From: an uncultured Myxococcales bacterium
Lineage (GTDB): Bacteria > Myxococcota_A > UBA9042 > CAIXZC01
Length of the DNA: 64,000 bases
Direction of reading: 5' to 3'
Assembly: GCA_903895725.1 (NCBI GenBank)
Contig: CAITUV010000031.1
Coordinates: forward strand, 62,001-126,000
The translations under genes and the position numbers were made by a program. Positions within the stretch are counted from its first letter, which is position 1. Each line of letters starts with the position of its first letter. This document shows positions 53,622 through 61,511 of this stretch, in pieces. Under the pieces are notes generated by a model. The model ran no database searches. It had not been told where the DNA came from and saw only the letters and a program-made list of their open reading frames with translations.

Positions 53622-54550
53622 TGCCACTCCTCCCGGAGCCTGGGGCTGGGGCGCTCTCGGCTGGTCACTTCGTCGCCTACCGCCTGGAACAGGGTGAACG
53701 GAACATAGGGCATCTGGCTTCGCCACGAGGTCTCGCCCTGCTCGAACAGCTCGGCGATTTCCTTGTGTCCGTAGGCCCGGACGCGGGAGCGGATCTCGGT
53801 TCGCTGGCGGTCCGTAGCGTGATAGTAGGTCTGGTAGATCTGCCGCAGCGCCCTCTCGGTCTCGTCCTTGCTCCAGAGGGAGGAGGCGATGAAGTTGGGA
53901 TCCACGCGGGAGTTGGGGAGATTGGCCGCCACCGAGAAGTAGTCGAGGGCTTTGCGCTTGTACTGCTGCCGCCGGGCCTCGGGGAGGTCACGGTACTCGA
54001 AGTAGAGGTTGAAGCCCAGGTCGTAGTAGATCTCCCAGTTGTCCGGGCAGAAGTGGATCCCCGTCTTCCCGTAGTACACGCTCCGGTCGATGATCGAGTC
54101 TTCGAGCTGGGGGGCGAACTTGATCACCTGCGAAGACCAGAGGAAGACTCGCGGGTTGAACGGGAACACCCCGTCGATCCACTCATGCCCCCCGGCCTCA
54201 CACTCGTCCGGTGCCAGCATCTCCTTGTTGCCGAACTGGCCCCGGCAGTAGCCGATGAGCGCATCCACATACACATCCAGCCACCGATACTTCCGGTCGT
54301 GCCCCAGGTGCGTGGCAAAGTAATTGTTGGCCTCCATGAACACCAGGTCAGCCATGACCGTGGTGTAGCCGAGGGAGATGACCCGCACCATCTCGTTGGG
54401 GGGCATGTAGGTGGTCTCGGCCAGCCGGAAGTCGGCCTCCTGAGCCACCAGCATCTTCTGGTCCAGGCGCAGCTTCTGCGTGTAGAAGCAGGCCGTCAAT
54501 ACCAGGAAGGCCAACACGAGCCATGTGATCCGTCGAGATGCGGACTCCAT
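53618..54550 (-). CDS. membrane-anchored protein of unknown function
   Basis: 310 aa with one N-terminal membrane helix (ITWLVLAFLVLTACFY), whose Cys could be a lipobox but lacks a small residue at -1. The rest is soluble and helical with many aromatic residues (ISLGYTTVMADLVFMEANNYF, WLDVYVDALIGYC, WEIYYDLGFNLYFEYRDL), reminiscent of TPR-type scaffolds. No family recognised. First gene of the five-gene string with epimerase, aminotransferase and ABC exporter, with ATGA coupling to the epimerase, so it may be a pathway or export accessory. Confidence 0.75.
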   Translation of the reverse strand: MESASRRITWLVLAFLVLTACFYTQKLRLDQKMLVAQEADFRLAETTYMPPNEMVRVISLGYTTVMADLVFMEANNYFATHLGHDRKYRWLDVYVDALIGYCRGQFGNKEMLAPDECEAGGHEWIDGVFPFNPRVFLWSSQVIKFAPQLEDSIIDRSVYYGKTGIHFCPDNWEIYYDLGFNLYFEYRDLPEARRQQYKRKALDYFSVAANLPNSRVDPNFIASSLWSKDETERALRQIYQTYYHATDRQRTEIRSRVRAYGHKEIAELFEQGETSWRSQMPYVPFTLFQAVGDEVTSRERPSPRLREEWQ

Positions 54551-54897
54551 CCGTCCTCCCCCCTGCGGATGCGGATGCTAGCACAGGAACGGGGCCCGGG
54601 AAAGACCGTTTGCCTCACAAATCGATCGCACCGGAAGGGGTGGACCCGGATGAGAAGCCCGAGCGTGCACCTCTCCTGCACTTCCTGTAGAAGTTTTTCC
54701 CGAATGGGTCGGACCCGGCGTGGGGAACGACTGCCCTCTGGAGCGAAGCGACGACGGCAGCAGGAGCCGTTGTGCCGAGGGCAGTGGGGGCGGCTGTGGC
54801 AGGGGCAGTGGGGGCGGTAGAGGAAGGGGCATGGCACGAGGATTGCATTTCCCTGGAACGGGGTTCCGGAGTAGAGTCCGGAACAGGAGGAGAGCCG
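54551..54897. other. divergent intergenic region with a G-rich tract
   Basis: 347 bases without a gene. At 54776-54829 the plus strand has two copies of GGCAGTGGGGGCGG and four G-runs of four or five, enough to form a G-quadruplex. No confident promoter was found for either flanking gene. The strong AGGAGGAGAG site before ATG 54898 ends the region. Confidence 0.5.
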
Positions 54898-57432
54898 ATG
54901 CAGCGGCAAACGGAAAGAGAGACAGGGGCTCGATGGGGCGGTCCCGAGGCGATCCATGAAGCGGTCCCGGCCGGTAGCGGCTCGTCCGTTGCGGTTCTCG
55001 TTGTCGCCGTCCTGGCGACCGCTTGCTCGGGCGGAACCGGGGAGCACGTCCCGGTCCGGCTGGCCATCCAGGCAACCGACGGGAGCAGCCCGGCCGGCTA
55101 CGTCCTCGTGTCCACCTTCGCGGACGGCAAGACCGTGGTACTGGCCTGCGGGGATCTGCTGGAAGCGGGTGATCCCATCCCCGAAAGTGTCGATGCCGAC
55201 AGGGCGCACTGTGTTGCCGGGGGAGCGGAGCTCGACCTTGCGGTCGGCGACGTCCATGTCGTGGTCAAGGCCGGCGGCTTTCGCACGGAGTCGATCGACA
55301 TTCCGGAAGACTTGGATGCATCCTCAGTGCCGCTGACGCTCGTCCCCGTGCCGGAAGGGGTCGTCAATGACGACTACGCCACGGTCGTGACGCAGGACGA
55401 TGCGGCCGACATCTTCGCCACGCTGGGCGTCGAGGTGGACACGGAGCTGGGACCCGCCAGGGCGCTCAAGTTCTACATCGAGGACATCCAGGGGTCCCCG
55501 GTTGCCTACTTCCAGAACAGCACCAAGTACAAGCTCCACTACAACTTCGTCCACGACGTGCTGGGCCACCTGGTTCCCCGCAGCCAGTTCGATGACGAGA
55601 CCTACGAGGGGGAGGACCGTACCGGCATGGCGGGGACCATCGTCTGGTACCCCTACCTCGAGTGCACCAGCGGGGATCTCGGAGGGAAGCTTGCAAGCCC
55701 CCTCACGCTCAATTTCTTCCCCAGCGACGATCTCACTCCGGCCCAGGTTCTCCACGCCCACCGCATCCTCGAGGCCCAGATGCCCTTTGTCCGCCTGACC
55801 GGTGGGAAGAACCGGCTCGTGTACCTTCCTGCCGGCTCGATCCAGGAGGCCGACCTGGCCGCGGACACGCTCCCGTTCCAGGCCCAGGACACGCTGTGGG
55901 TGACAAGGCCCGAGCTCTACGGCGACGTGACCCTGCAGCTCCTCAACCCGGGCATCGCCTACGGGACCTTGCGGCTGATGACGCCGGAGGAGATGGCCGC
56001 AACACCGGTATCCTTCAACGACATCCTGGTGCTCACCCGGCTGCCCAACGATCTGCCCATCGTGGGCGGGACGATCACCGAGGAGCTCCAGACGCCGCTG
56101 GCCCACGTCAACATCGCGGCCCGCACTCGGGGGACGCCCAACGTGGCGCTTCTCGAGGCCTCCAAGGACCCCCGGGTCGCTCCGTTCCTGGGCAAGCTCG
56201 TGCGGTTCGAGGTGGCAGAGGGGACGTTCACCATCGAGGCGACGACCATCGAGGAGGCGCAGGAGTGGTGGGAAGGACAGAAGAAGGAGCCCATGGTCCC
56301 GTCGGGCGACCTGTCCCGCACCGATCTTCCCGACTTCTCCCAGTTCGGCTTTGCCGATGCCACGGCCTTTGGCGTCAAGGCCGCCAACCTGGCGGAGATG
56401 ACCTCGGTTCTGCCCAAGAACACGCCGGACGGGTTCGCCGTCCCGTTTTACTACTATCACCAGTTTATGAAGGAGACGCTCCTGACTCCGGCCCTGTGCG
56501 ATGCCGCGAGGAAGGACTGTCTGAGCGAGGGGCGGCCCGAGGCGCTCTGCGATGCGGCCCGAAAGCTGTGTCAGCCGCCAACATCGGGAGGAGATGAGCC
56601 TTCCCCGCAAGGGGACGGGGAGGAGGTTCCGGCGGAGGGCGAGTCGTTCTACGCCGCGGTCGACCGGTTCCTGGACGATGGCTCGTTCAAGGCGGATACC
56701 GCGCTGCGGGAGGCCGTGCTCGATGCCCTGCGCTACGCGATGCGGAACTCCCCGGTGGACCCGCAGTTTGCCCAGGTGCTCGATGCCCGGGCCGCTGAGG
56801 TCTTCGGCGACGCCAAGCTCCGGCTGCGCTCCTCGACCAACTGTGAGGATCTGCCCGATTTTTCGGGCGCGGGGCTCTACACCTCGACTGGCGCCTGGGC
56901 AACGGGACCGCAGGCCGCTTCGCTCGAGATCCGCAAGGTGTGGGCCTCGGTGTGGAACTTCAAGGCGTTCGAGGAGAGGGCGTTCTGGAACATCGATCAC
57001 CGGGCCGTGCGGATGGGGGTGCTGGTGAGCACGGCCTACACGGACGAGCAGGCCAACGGCGTGCTCATCACCCGCAACGTGGCGGATGCGACGTCCTACG
57101 GCATGTACGTGAACGTGCAGATCGGGGAAGCGCCGGTGACCAACCCGGAAAACGGGGCCATGCCCGAGATCCTGACTCTGCTGCCCGCTCCAGGGTGGGA
57201 CGACGTGCAGGTCAACCGGCAGCGCTTCTCGAGCCTGTCGCCGAACGTGCCCATCCTGACGCAGGCGGAACTGTGGAAGCTCTATGTCTCCGCATACAAG
57301 GTGATGGTCCACTTCGCCAAGCTCTACGGGAAGGACGCGTACGAGTTCCCGTTCGACATCGAGTTCAAGTTCGAAGGTCCCGATCGCCACCTGGTATTCA
57401 AGCAGGTCCGTCCGTACAGCGTGGCGGAGTAG
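54898..57432 (+). CDS. exported lipoprotein with PEP/pyruvate-dikinase-like domains
   Basis: 844 aa; hydrophobic segment and lipobox VLVVAVLATAC (Cys43). Residues 50-150 look like an Ig/carboxypeptidase-regulatory-like strand domain. A central part (about 370-430) has EELQTPLAHVNIAARTRGTPNVALLEA, like the phosphohistidine domain of PEP synthase/PPDK with the His kept. The C-terminal half has FGVKAANLAEM and LRLRSSTNCEDLPDFSGAGLYTSTG, as in the ATP-grasp PPDK N-terminal domain. Cytoplasmic enzyme domains on a predicted surface lipoprotein are odd. The n-region is 30 residues long and acidic; a Met-Lys-Arg-Ser-Arg start exists in another frame at 54956, hinting at a frameshift. Confidence 0.72.
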   Translation: MQRQTERETGARWGGPEAIHEAVPAGSGSSVAVLVVAVLATACSGGTGEHVPVRLAIQATDGSSPAGYVLVSTFADGKTVVLACGDLLEAGDPIPESVDADRAHCVAGGAELDLAVGDVHVVVKAGGFRTESIDIPEDLDASSVPLTLVPVPEGVVNDDYATVVTQDDAADIFATLGVEVDTELGPARALKFYIEDIQGSPVAYFQNSTKYKLHYNFVHDVLGHLVPRSQFDDETYEGEDRTGMAGTIVWYPYLECTSGDLGGKLASPLTLNFFPSDDLTPAQVLHAHRILEAQMPFVRLTGGKNRLVYLPAGSIQEADLAADTLPFQAQDTLWVTRPELYGDVTLQLLNPGIAYGTLRLMTPEEMAATPVSFNDILVLTRLPNDLPIVGGTITEELQTPLAHVNIAARTRGTPNVALLEASKDPRVAPFLGKLVRFEVAEGTFTIEATTIEEAQEWWEGQKKEPMVPSGDLSRTDLPDFSQFGFADATAFGVKAANLAEMTSVLPKNTPDGFAVPFYYYHQFMKETLLTPALCDAARKDCLSEGRPEALCDAARKLCQPPTSGGDEPSPQGDGEEVPAEGESFYAAVDRFLDDGSFKADTALREAVLDALRYAMRNSPVDPQFAQVLDARAAEVFGDAKLRLRSSTNCEDLPDFSGAGLYTSTGAWATGPQAASLEIRKVWASVWNFKAFEERAFWNIDHRAVRMGVLVSTAYTDEQANGVLITRNVADATSYGMYVNVQIGEAPVTNPENGAMPEILTLLPAPGWDDVQVNRQRFSSLSPNVPILTQAELWKLYVSAYKVMVHFAKLYGKDAYEFPFDIEFKFEGPDRHLVFKQVRPYSVAE

Positions 57433-57454
57433 GCAGGTCAGTCGCCAGCCCCCC

Positions 57455-57487
57455 TTGACCACAACCAACTGGTCGTTTAAACTGGTT
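57455..57487 (+). promoter_or_regulatory. vapBC promoter with candidate autoregulatory operator
   Basis: TTGACC (57455-57460), a 17-base spacer and TAAACT (57478-57483). Overlapping it are two direct AACTGGT repeats and the inverted pair AACCA (57463-57467) and TGGTT (57483-57487). This arrangement is typical of antitoxin-toxin autorepression. GGAGG of vapB follows at once. Confidence 0.6.
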
Positions 57488-57502
57488 GATAGGAGGTGGT
57501 CC

Positions 57503-57757
57503 ATGGGAGAACACGTGCACGTCGTGGGGGCATTCGAGGCCAAGACGCATCTGGCCGACCTGCTGCGTCGGGTGGACAACGGCGAGGAGTTCGTGATCGA
57601 GCGCCGCGGGCGACCCGTGGCAAGGCTGGTCCCCTACTCTCGGGGCGATCGGCAGCCTACACTGGCCGAGACCGTCGAGCAGATGCGGGGGCTTCGCTCC
57701 CGTCTGAACGGTCCGCTGGATGTTCGTGAGCTGATCCTCGAAGGGAGGCGTGAATGA
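57503..57757 (+). CDS. Phd/YefM-family antitoxin
   Basis: 84 aa from ATG 57503, preceded by AGGAGGTGG. The N-terminal DNA-binding fold of the Phd/YefM type is clear: HVVGAFEAKTHLADLLRRVDNGEEFVIERRGRPVARLVPY. The C-terminal 35 residues are a flexible helix (TVEQMRGLRSRLNGPLDVRELILEG) that would wrap the toxin. It overlaps the toxin gene by 4 bases. The longer frame from 57455 includes promoter sequence and is rejected. The partner is a PIN-domain RNase, so functionally this is a VapB-type antitoxin. Confidence 0.93.
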   Translation: MGEHVHVVGAFEAKTHLADLLRRVDNGEEFVIERRGRPVARLVPYSRGDRQPTLAETVEQMRGLRSRLNGPLDVRELILEGRRE

Positions 57758-58167
57758 GCTCCTGGGTCGTCGATTGCTCCCTGGTTCTTGGCTGGTGCCT
57801 CCCCGACGAACGATCGGACCGGGCCGACCGGTTCTTCGCCGCCCTGCCTCCGAACGTCATTCTCCGGATTCCGTCACTGTTCTGGGTTGAGAGTGGCAAC
57901 GCGCTGGCCGTTGCCGTGCGGAAGAAGCGGATGCCCCAGGAGGAATGGGACCGACTGCTGTCGCTCCTCTCCCGCCTGCCTGTCGTGACCGACCCTGCCA
58001 CGCCGGAGACGATGAAGCGGTTGTCCGCACTGGCCATCCGGCATGGCCTCTCGGCCTACGATGCCGCATATCTCGACCTGGCCGTGAGGTCCGCCTCCGG
58101 TCTCGCCACGCTCGATGACAGACTGGGTGAAGTTGCTGCCGGTCTGGGGCTGGAGGTCGCAGTCTGA
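57754..58167 (+). CDS. vapC: VapC-family PIN-domain ribonuclease toxin
   Basis: A 137-aa Mg-dependent RNase toxin, typically cleaving tRNA or rRNA. The PIN active site is complete: Asp7 (WVVDCSLVLGW), Glu46 (FWVESGNAL), Asp103 (GLSAYDAAYLDLA) and Asp121/122 (LATLDDRL). Length and the ATGA overlap with the antitoxin gene are standard. No sign of truncation. Confidence 0.94.
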   Translation: MSSWVVDCSLVLGWCLPDERSDRADRFFAALPPNVILRIPSLFWVESGNALAVAVRKKRMPQEEWDRLLSLLSRLPVVTDPATPETMKRLSALAIRHGLSAYDAAYLDLAVRSASGLATLDDRLGEVAAGLGLEVAV

Positions 58168-58220
58168 CCCGACTTCCTCCCGAATCCCGGATCTCCGGCA
58201 AGATACTAATTTTCTCCCCC

Positions 58221-58248
58221 TTGACAACGGGGGATGCACCGCTAATAT
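58221..58248 (+). promoter_or_regulatory. promoter TTGACA-N16-TAATAT for the branched-chain aminotransferase gene
   Basis: Perfect TTGACA (58221-58226), a 16-base spacer and TAATAT (58243-58248). The -35 lies in the loop of a CCCCC (58216-58220) / GGGGG (58229-58233) inverted repeat, so a bound protein could block it. ATG 58292 follows with TGGAGG upstream. Confidence 0.68.
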
Positions 58249-58291
58249 GCCGCCGTCTTCCGGGAGTCCACAACCCAGACTGGAGGTTGCC

Positions 58292-59386
58292 ATGTCCGTC
58301 AATGTCGTGCAGGAGCTGATGGGGCTTGCCCGCAAGGCGCGGGTGTTTGCCAGCATGCCGTGGGTCGAAGGGCTGACTCCCGAATGCCTCGGCCGGGAAG
58401 GCCGTTTCGAGATCGCAAAGACGGGCGAGCAGTTCGAGCGTCGCCATGGGATCTTCCACCTGTCCGAGTGCGGCCTGTCGCCCCTCGATCACGGCGGGCT
58501 GTACGGCGATGCCTGCTTCGAAGGGATCCTGGTGATCAACGGCCAGGTCTTCCTGTATCGGGAGCACCTCGAGCGTTGGTGGCAGTCCGCAAAGAAGATG
58601 TCGATCGCCATGCCGTACCCTATGGAGGAGCTCGGCTGGTGGATCCTCAAGACCATCCAGGAGGTCGGGTTCTCGACCCAGGAGAAGGGCTACCTTCGAC
58701 CGGTCCTGACTCGGGGGTTCGGCAACCTCGGGATCAATCCCGCCAAGTGCCTGGCACCCACGATCTACTGCATCGTCTCCACGATCCAGCTCTATCCTCC
58801 CGAGGCATACGACCGGGGTATTGAGCTCTCGGTTGCGAGAAGAACCCGCCGGGCCGGCAAGGACATCGTGGACCCGAACATCAAGAGCAACAACTACCTC
58901 AACAACATTTTCGGGCTGCTCGAGACCCGGGAGAAGAAGACGCTCGAGACCATGATGCTCACCTCCGACGGGTTCGTTGCCGAGGCCACAGCGGACAACA
59001 TCTTCCTCATCCGCAAGGAAGAAGGCTGGCAGGAAAACCCGGCCAGGGTCCACCTCTTCACCCCCGTCCCCGAGTACTGCCTCATCGGCATCACCCGGAA
59101 CCTGATCCTGGACGAGGCCCGCAAGGCCGGCTACACGATCCACGAGGTGAAGGACCTCATCGCCATGGATTTCGTCGGCCAGGGGAAGGAGTGCTTCCTG
59201 ACCGGCACGGGCTGCGGGCTCATGCCCATCGTAGGCGTGGAAGGCATCCCGGTCGGCGACGGCCATCCGGGCGAAGTCACCAAGATCCTGCTCCAGAAGA
59301 TCCGCAACGACATGGCCGACCCGGCCTACGGGATCTCCATCACTGCCAACCGGGCGCAGTTCGAGCGCTACATGAACGTCCGGTAG
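58292..59386 (+). CDS. ilvE: branched-chain amino acid aminotransferase
   Basis: Fold-type IV PLP transaminase for Leu, Ile and Val. 364 aa, the longer bacterial/mitochondrial type. Evidence: SPLDHGGLYGDACFEGI (start of the active site), LRPVLTRGFGNLGI, the catalytic Lys in PNIKSNNYLNNIFGLL, TSDGFVAEATADNIFLI, and FLTGTGCGLMPIVGVEG in the C-terminal phosphate loop. ATG 58292 after GGAGG is preferred to the upstream frame that runs through vapC. A D-amino-acid transaminase or aminodeoxychorismate lyase is less likely given the large N-terminal domain. Convergent with the porin gene. Confidence 0.92.
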   Translation: MSVNVVQELMGLARKARVFASMPWVEGLTPECLGREGRFEIAKTGEQFERRHGIFHLSECGLSPLDHGGLYGDACFEGILVINGQVFLYREHLERWWQSAKKMSIAMPYPMEELGWWILKTIQEVGFSTQEKGYLRPVLTRGFGNLGINPAKCLAPTIYCIVSTIQLYPPEAYDRGIELSVARRTRRAGKDIVDPNIKSNNYLNNIFGLLETREKKTLETMMLTSDGFVAEATADNIFLIRKEEGWQENPARVHLFTPVPEYCLIGITRNLILDEARKAGYTIHEVKDLIAMDFVGQGKECFLTGTGCGLMPIVGVEGIPVGDGHPGEVTKILLQKIRNDMADPAYGISITANRAQFERYMNVR

Positions 59387-59387
59387 C

Positions 59388-60551
59388 TCAGAAGTTCAGC
59401 TCCGTGCTCAGCAACGCCCGAACGCCGGTCTCGGTTTCTGCCCCACCCTCTACCTCGTCGTCCCAGGTGAGCGCGGTGGAGGCCGCAACGGACAACAGCT
59501 TGGCCGGCGAGTAGCTGACGCCCGCCAGAGCCTCGTAGCTGGCCGGCGTCTCGTCGGAATCCCCCGAGTTCGAGTCGTACAGCGTGAACCGCCCGAGCAG
59601 CCCGACCTTCCAGGGGGTGTCGAAGCGCAGCAGGGCCGAGTGCCCCAGCCCGTTGAACGAATCCCCCTTCCCTTCCGCCGGGCGGTTGTTCCGGCCCATG
59701 ACCATGTAGCCGAGCATGAACCACGAGTCCCGGTATCCGGCAAAGCCGCTCCAGGTGATGAGCCGCTCCCTGGAATCCCCAGTCATCTGCGCCTGGACGA
59801 AGCCGGCGATCTGGAAGGGGGCAAACGCCTCTCCTAATGGCGAGAGGGGAGCGAGCACCACCTGCCCGATGGCATCCTTGGTGGCATCCGTATCCAGCGC
59901 GCTCTTGTAGCCCGAACCGTTGAAAACACCGGCCGCAACAGTGCCGAAACCGCTCGGAAGGTTGTAGCGCAGGTATGCCCCCAGGTCCGCCGAGTCCCAG
60001 AGTTTGAGCTGGTCCCCCGGGTTCTTCGCCACGAACCGGTATCCCCAGAGGTTGTCGACCAGGTCATTGTGCGGATTGTCGACGATTCCGGCCCTCAGCG
60101 TCAGGCCGGGGGCCAGGGCTGCCTCCAGCCACGCGTACTTGAGGAAGAGCTGGTAGCTCGACTCGCCGGAGACCTCGTGGAGATGCGAGGTACCCTCCTG
60201 ACCGGTGCCTTCCTCGGCGGTCTTCTGTTTCTTCTCCGGGCCGACATCGCTGGTCAGCCGCATCGAGAGCCAGGGGAGCACCCGGGCCCGGGCACCGAAA
60301 TAGAAACGCCAGACCTCGAAGCTGTTGTCGTGGGGCTCGCCCTCCCCCTGAGTGGCCGCATCGCCGTCCTTCACGTCGTACCAGTATCGAAGGAAGGCTT
60401 TGCCTTCGATGGTGAGCGATTCCGTCTTGGTGAGCTGTGCGAGACGGTCTTCGAGCGAGGGCCCTTCGCCCGCCCGGACATCGAATGCGGTTCCCGCCAG
60501 GACCACTGCCAGAGCGACCGCCCCCGCCCATGCCTTCCGACTCGCCTTCAT
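59388..60551 (-). CDS. porin-like outer-membrane beta-barrel protein
   Basis: A 387-aa precursor with signal peptide AWAGAVALAVVLAGTAFDVRA. The mature start (LEDRLAQLTKTESLTIEGKAFLRYWYDV) is followed by about 16 amphipathic strands alternating with polar turns, such as FEVWRFYFGARARVLPWLSMRLTSDVG and YQLFLKYAWLEAALAPGLTLRAGI. It ends in the terminal-Phe strand VRALLSTELNF expected for BAM-dependent insertion. This resembles phosphate-selective (OprO/P) or similar porins, interesting next to a PhoB/PhoR-like system. ATG 60551 has GGAGGTCACC before it; the upstream extension is rejected. Confidence 0.82.
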   Translation of the reverse strand: MKASRKAWAGAVALAVVLAGTAFDVRAGEGPSLEDRLAQLTKTESLTIEGKAFLRYWYDVKDGDAATQGEGEPHDNSFEVWRFYFGARARVLPWLSMRLTSDVGPEKKQKTAEEGTGQEGTSHLHEVSGESSYQLFLKYAWLEAALAPGLTLRAGIVDNPHNDLVDNLWGYRFVAKNPGDQLKLWDSADLGAYLRYNLPSGFGTVAAGVFNGSGYKSALDTDATKDAIGQVVLAPLSPLGEAFAPFQIAGFVQAQMTGDSRERLITWSGFAGYRDSWFMLGYMVMGRNNRPAEGKGDSFNGLGHSALLRFDTPWKVGLLGRFTLYDSNSGDSDETPASYEALAGVSYSPAKLLSVAASTALTWDDEVEGGAETETGVRALLSTELNF

Positions 60552-60630
60552 GGTGACCTCCGTCGTGGCTCCCCCCTCACTCCAGAGAGTCTTATCTCTC
60601 AGAACGAACAGATTGACCAGAGTTGGTTTT

Positions 60631-60779
60631 GGGCTGCACCTGGGTTCGGGCTGCACCTTGGCGCGGGATCGGCCCTGTGGCATAGTGGATCCCAACCGTG
60701 GGATCCGGGAGCCTCTCCCGGTCCGCGGCGCGGGATCGGCCTGTGAAAACAGGTTCTCACCGTGGGACCGGGAGGGCAT
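60631..60779 (+). promoter_or_regulatory. response-regulator promoter region with direct repeats
   Basis: Two GGGCTGCACCT direct repeats (60631 and 60648, 17 bases apart) lie just upstream of TTGGCG-N17-CATAGT (60658-60686). A roughly 50-base imperfect duplication follows: GGCGCGGGATCGGCC at 60660 and 60727, with CCGTGGGAtCCGGGAG and CCGTGGGACCGGGAG further on. The second copy supplies the GGAGG of the regulator gene. The GGGCTGCACCT pair could be an autoregulatory site. Confidence 0.5.
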
Positions 60780-61472
60780 ATGAATCGAAAAAAAATCCTC
60801 GTGGTAGATGATGAGGAGGATATCCGCAAGCTCCTGTTCTACAACTTGAGCCGGGAGGGGTATGACGTCGAGTGCGTGGGCTCCGGCGAGGAGGCCCTGT
60901 CAAGGGTTCGGGCGCACGGGTATGAGCTGGTGGTGCTCGACTTGATGTTGCCGGGGATCAACGGGTTCGACGTGTTCAAGGCGATGAAGGCGGATGCCCG
61001 GGCATCCCGGACTCCGGTGCTGATGCTCACGGCCCGAGGGGAGGATGTGGACATCGTCACGGGGCTGGAGCTCGGTGCCGACGACTACGTGACCAAGCCG
61101 TTTTCTCCCCGGGTGCTGACGGCCCGGGTTCGAAGCCTGCTCCGGCGCCATGACGAGCCTGCGGGCGAGCCGGACCGGGAGGAGGTGCTGACCCGCCACA
61201 ACCTCGTGATCAACACCACGAAGCACGAGGTGCTCGTCGACGGGGTGCCCGTGGAGCTGACGGCCACCGAGTTTGCCCTGCTGGTCCACCTGGCACGGCG
61301 GCCGGGCTGGGTGTTCACCCGCACGCGGATCATCGATGCCGTCAAGGGGGACAACTGCGCAGTCACCGAGCGGTCCGTGGACGTCCAGGTGGTCGGATTG
61401 CGGCGCAAGCTCGGCGATGCCGGCGACCTGGTGGAGACGGTCCGGGGCGTCGGCTACAGGTTCAAGGAGTAG
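60780..61472 (+). CDS. OmpR/PhoB-family response regulator
   Basis: 230 aa. Receiver domain with the acidic pair in KILVVDDEEDIRK, phospho-acceptor Asp53 in LVVLDLMLPGINGF, switch Thr in MLTARGED and Lys in YVTKPFSPR. The C-terminal winged helix has the PhoB-type recognition region (TATEFALLVHLARRPGWVFTR, VTERSVDVQVVGLRRKLG, VRGVGYRFKE). ATG 60780 with GGAGG just upstream. The next gene, 39 bases on, is a PhoR-type kinase, so PhoB is a good guess, but the regulon is not shown and no pst genes are near. Confidence 0.93.
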   Translation: MNRKKILVVDDEEDIRKLLFYNLSREGYDVECVGSGEEALSRVRAHGYELVVLDLMLPGINGFDVFKAMKADARASRTPVLMLTARGEDVDIVTGLELGADDYVTKPFSPRVLTARVRSLLRRHDEPAGEPDREEVLTRHNLVINTTKHEVLVDGVPVELTATEFALLVHLARRPGWVFTRTRIIDAVKGDNCAVTERSVDVQVVGLRRKLGDAGDLVETVRGVGYRFKE

Positions 61473-61511
61473 GGGAACAGGGACGACGCACAAGGAGAGG
61501 GGTTACGGCAG

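Noticed and set aside
57503..58167. Prophage or genomic island around the toxin-antitoxin pair
   Set aside because: No integrase, attachment repeats or composition shift; the pair is simply inserted between chromosomal genes.
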